From Flavobacterium aquariorum (GTDB taxonomy: Bacteria > Bacteroidota > Bacteroidia > Flavobacteriales > Flavobacteriaceae), in NCBI RefSeq assembly GCF_003254745.1, contig NZ_QKXH01000001.1, positions 62,001 through 126,000 of the forward strand: 64,000 nt of DNA, given 5' to 3'. This document shows, in pieces, positions 61,944 through 64,000 of this stretch. The number at the start of each line of letters is the position of its first letter. The first letter of the stretch is position 1. The notes beneath the pieces were generated by a model. That model was not told the origin of the DNA. It worked only from the letters and a program-made list of their open reading frames with translations, and searched no databases. The position numbers and the translations under genes were made by a program.

Positions 61944-62972
61944 ATGAAAAAAAAATTGGAAGCCGACTTAATCAGCATTGCTCATAGAATTTTACAACTA
62001 AAAAATAAATCTGATGTTAATCAACTTTATTTGGAAACACAAAAATTATATGAAAAATTAGCAGTTTTACGATTTGTGGAAGAACATTTTTCGGATGCGA
62101 AACCAACTATTGGCCAAGCAGAAGTGGTGGAAAAAATGAAAGAATTTTTCGAAACCATTTCCGTTCCCGAATTTCAAAGACCTTCTTCAATCATCAAAGC
62201 CGATATAGAAGAAACTCCTGTAGTTGAAATTATTGAGGACAAAACTATCGCTCCTATTGAAGTAGAAGAAGTAGAAGTAAAGGAAGAAGATAGCAAAATT
62301 GAAATCGAAGAAGTCATTGCTACAAGCGAAGAAGTTCCAACTTCAGTTACTTCTGAACCTTTAGCTGTGGCAGAAGAATCCGAAGACATTATTTCTGAAA
62401 AAACAGAAGAAGATACCCCGATTGAAAAACCAATGTTCGTTCTGGAAGAAACAGAAATTGAACCAATTGCTGCATCAATTGTTGAACCAATAGAAACTGC
62501 AAAGCCGGAATCACCTAAGAAAAAGGAAATAGTCCAAATATCTTTTGATGACCTACTCGGTGGAAAATATACTGATCCTGATTTTGTGAAAGTATCTACT
62601 TCTGATAAAAAACAAGAATCAGATCCTATCCAACCAATACCTTCTTTAGATTTTCAAAAAGAACCCATTTTAAATGCTCCGCAAACGACGACTGAAAAAG
62701 CAGAACCTAAAACTATTACCCTAAATGACAAATTAGCAAAAGAAATCAACATTGGGCTCAACGACCGAATTGCTTTTGTTAAACATCTTTTTGGTGGAAA
62801 CAATGAAGATTACAATCGCGTAGTAAATCAACTCATCACATTTGATACTTTTACTGAAACCAAAACTTTTATTGACGAAATGGTAAAACCTGATTACAAT
62901 AATTGGGAAGGAAAAGAAGATTACGAAAATCGTTTTATGGAAATCATAGAGAAAAAATTCTTATCGTTTTAG
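61944..62972 (+). CDS. Conserved acidic protein of unknown function
   Basis: This 342-residue protein has a structured N-terminus (MKKKLEADLISIAHRILQLK, then LYLETQKLYEKLAVLRFVEEHF), a long acidic low-complexity stretch rich in Glu, Val, Thr and Pro (about 85-230), and a conserved C-terminal part (NDKLAKEINIGLNDRIAFVK, LFGGNNEDYNRVVNQLITFD). I know it only as a conserved Flavobacteria protein without function. No signal or membrane helix. rsmI begins 58 bp after its stop. Confidence 0.8.
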   Translation: MKKKLEADLISIAHRILQLKNKSDVNQLYLETQKLYEKLAVLRFVEEHFSDAKPTIGQAEVVEKMKEFFETISVPEFQRPSSIIKADIEETPVVEIIEDKTIAPIEVEEVEVKEEDSKIEIEEVIATSEEVPTSVTSEPLAVAEESEDIISEKTEEDTPIEKPMFVLEETEIEPIAASIVEPIETAKPESPKKKEIVQISFDDLLGGKYTDPDFVKVSTSDKKQESDPIQPIPSLDFQKEPILNAPQTTTEKAEPKTITLNDKLAKEINIGLNDRIAFVKHLFGGNNEDYNRVVNQLITFDTFTETKTFIDEMVKPDYNNWEGKEDYENRFMEIIEKKFLSF

Positions 62973-63029
62973 TGATTTCAACTTTACTCATTTTATATTT
63001 TATTAAATCCTCTCTTTTAAGCAAGAAAA

Positions 63030-63746
63030 ATGTCAAAATTATATATAGTCCCTACTCCTATTGGCAACCTCGAAGACATGACTTTTCGGGCCATTAGGAT
63101 TCTTAAAGAAGTAGATTTAATCCTTGCCGAAGACACTAGAACGAGTGGTAAATTACTCAAGCATTTTGAGATTGGCACACACATGCACAGTCATCACATG
63201 CATAACGAACACAAAACAATCGAGAATGTAATTTCTAGATTGAAAGCTGGCGAGAACATCGCCTTAATTTCGGATGCAGGAACACCAGCGATTTCCGATC
63301 CCGGATTTTTGCTTACTCGCGCTTGTATCGAAAACGGAATTGCTGTAGAATGTTTACCTGGTGCAACTGCTTTTGTTCCTGCCCTTGTCAATAGTGGTTT
63401 ACCCAATGACAAATTTGTTTTTGAAGGTTTCCTTCCAGAAAAAAAAGGAAGACAAACCCGATATCTGGAACTGGCCGAGGAAACCCGCACGATGATTCTG
63501 TATGTTTCCCCACATAAATTAGTTAAAACTTTAGCTGAATTTATTACCTATTTTGGCGAAGACCGTACTATTTGCGTTTGTAGGGAATTATCAAAACTAC
63601 ACGAAGAAAATGTACGCGGAACGGCTCGCGAAGTCCTGACACATTTTGAAAAAACAGCTCCTCGTGGTGAAATTGTCGTAGTCATCGCAGGAAAAACAGT
63701 TGTAAAAGAAGCAAAGAAAAGTAAATTTCAAAAAGACGAAGAATAA
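63030..63746 (+). CDS. rsmI: 16S rRNA 2'-O-ribose C1402 methyltransferase
   Basis: This 238-residue SAM-dependent enzyme methylates the ribose of C1402 in the ribosomal decoding centre. It has the typical start LYIVPTPIGNLEDMTFRAIRI, LILAEDTRTSGKLL, LISDAGTPAISDPGFLL, VECLPGATAFVPALVNSGLP and FEGFLPEKKGRQTRY. The family is of tetrapyrrole methylase fold. A HopJ-family gene starts 10 bp later. Confidence 0.96.
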   Translation: MSKLYIVPTPIGNLEDMTFRAIRILKEVDLILAEDTRTSGKLLKHFEIGTHMHSHHMHNEHKTIENVISRLKAGENIALISDAGTPAISDPGFLLTRACIENGIAVECLPGATAFVPALVNSGLPNDKFVFEGFLPEKKGRQTRYLELAEETRTMILYVSPHKLVKTLAEFITYFGEDRTICVCRELSKLHEENVRGTAREVLTHFEKTAPRGEIVVVIAGKTVVKEAKKSKFQKDEE

Positions 63747-63756
63747 ATACAAGAAT

Positions 63757-64000
63757 ATGAATATCAATACCTTTTTAGACAAACTAAAAGATCCAACAAC
63801 AATAACATTCGCAGAGACAATTGCAACAATAGAAGAAAACTACACTTTTACGCCGACTGCTTTTAAAAACGGAGAACAACATAATGCGGCTGGAGAAAAC
63901 TCGGGATCTTGCAAATTATTTGCTTTTGCACTATTGCAAAAATTATCCGTTGCCGAGACTTTAGCCTGTTTTGGGGCCTATTATTTTGAAGAAGTTTTGG
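63757..64000 (+). CDS. HopJ-family protein, truncated by the window edge
   Basis: The frame starts MNINTFLDKLKDPTTITF 10 bp after rsmI and remains open to the end of the window (81 codons). The part FKNGEQHNAAGENSGSCKLF followed by ETLACFGAYY matches proteins annotated as HopJ type III effector family, a name based on a Pseudomonas protein; in Flavobacteria they are small cytosolic proteins of unknown function. The C-terminus lies outside the window. Confidence 0.85.
   Translation, partial: MNINTFLDKLKDPTTITFAETIATIEENYTFTPTAFKNGEQHNAAGENSGSCKLFAFALLQKLSVAETLACFGAYYFEEVL

Overview
The window looks like chromosome of a Flavobacterium-type Bacteroidetes. It is low in GC. Many genes are preceded by the flavobacterial -7 box TAnnTTTG (for example glyS, rbfA, lepA, dusB, pdxA and the yceD-rpmF-fabH-accBC cluster). 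It carries a gliding/T9SS-type surface protein with a type B C-terminal sorting domain, a fused MurF-alanine racemase, membrane-anchored AraC regulators and LytTR regulators. No rRNA, prophage, CRISPR array or complete insertion sequence was found.

Layout. 0-5.3 kb: a 22-bp-period array of short quasi-palindromes, a split ThrE-type threonine/serine exporter, a prolyl oligopeptidase, and a tRNA-Ala(GGC) locus in which a GIY-YIG endonuclease gene sits between tRNA fragments. 5.3-12 kb: an enoyl-CoA hydratase homologue, a three-gene set of unknown envelope proteins, comF and glyS. 12.3-16.4 kb: a signalling cluster (LytTR regulator, small secreted repeat protein, TPR histidine kinase, response regulator). 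16.5-36.7 kb: mostly housekeeping (thiL, a 1352-aa adhesin-like protein, a pfkB-family kinase, dinB, a WYL regulator, lepA, dus, a LolE-type permease, rbfA, mce, tRNA with CAT anticodon, ribE, pdxA, yceD, rpmF, fabH, accB, accC). 37-41.7 kb: two tandem small secreted PepSY-like proteins beside an NtrC-type regulator, which is convergent with a hybrid histidine kinase.

The accessory part is 41.7-48.3 kb. It begins with a second copy of the 22-bp-period array and a small helix-turn-helix gene without a normal start codon. Three single-gene units follow (a protein of unknown function, a signal-peptidase-like protein, a small secreted protein). Each unit ends in a long palindromic site, and its outer ends are reverse-complementary to its own beginning, exactly as in integron gene cassettes. 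No integrase lies in the window, so this reads as a CALIN (attC cluster without integrase). A membrane AraC regulator and a secreted alpha/beta hydrolase follow. From 48.4 kb to the end the content is again conventional: two secreted peptidases, an oxidoreductase, mtgA, a metal-type TonB receptor with a His/Cys-rich partner, asd, mscL, murF-alr, tdk, a conserved acidic protein, rsmI and the start of a HopJ-family gene.

Two families of dispersed hairpin elements recur between genes: GGGCGTG...CACGCAA at four places, and AGCCC..GAT...GCGGACAGC at three. One copy lies inside the inferred lepA mRNA leader. All functions are assigned from the sequence and from knowledge of the families; nothing was checked against a database.
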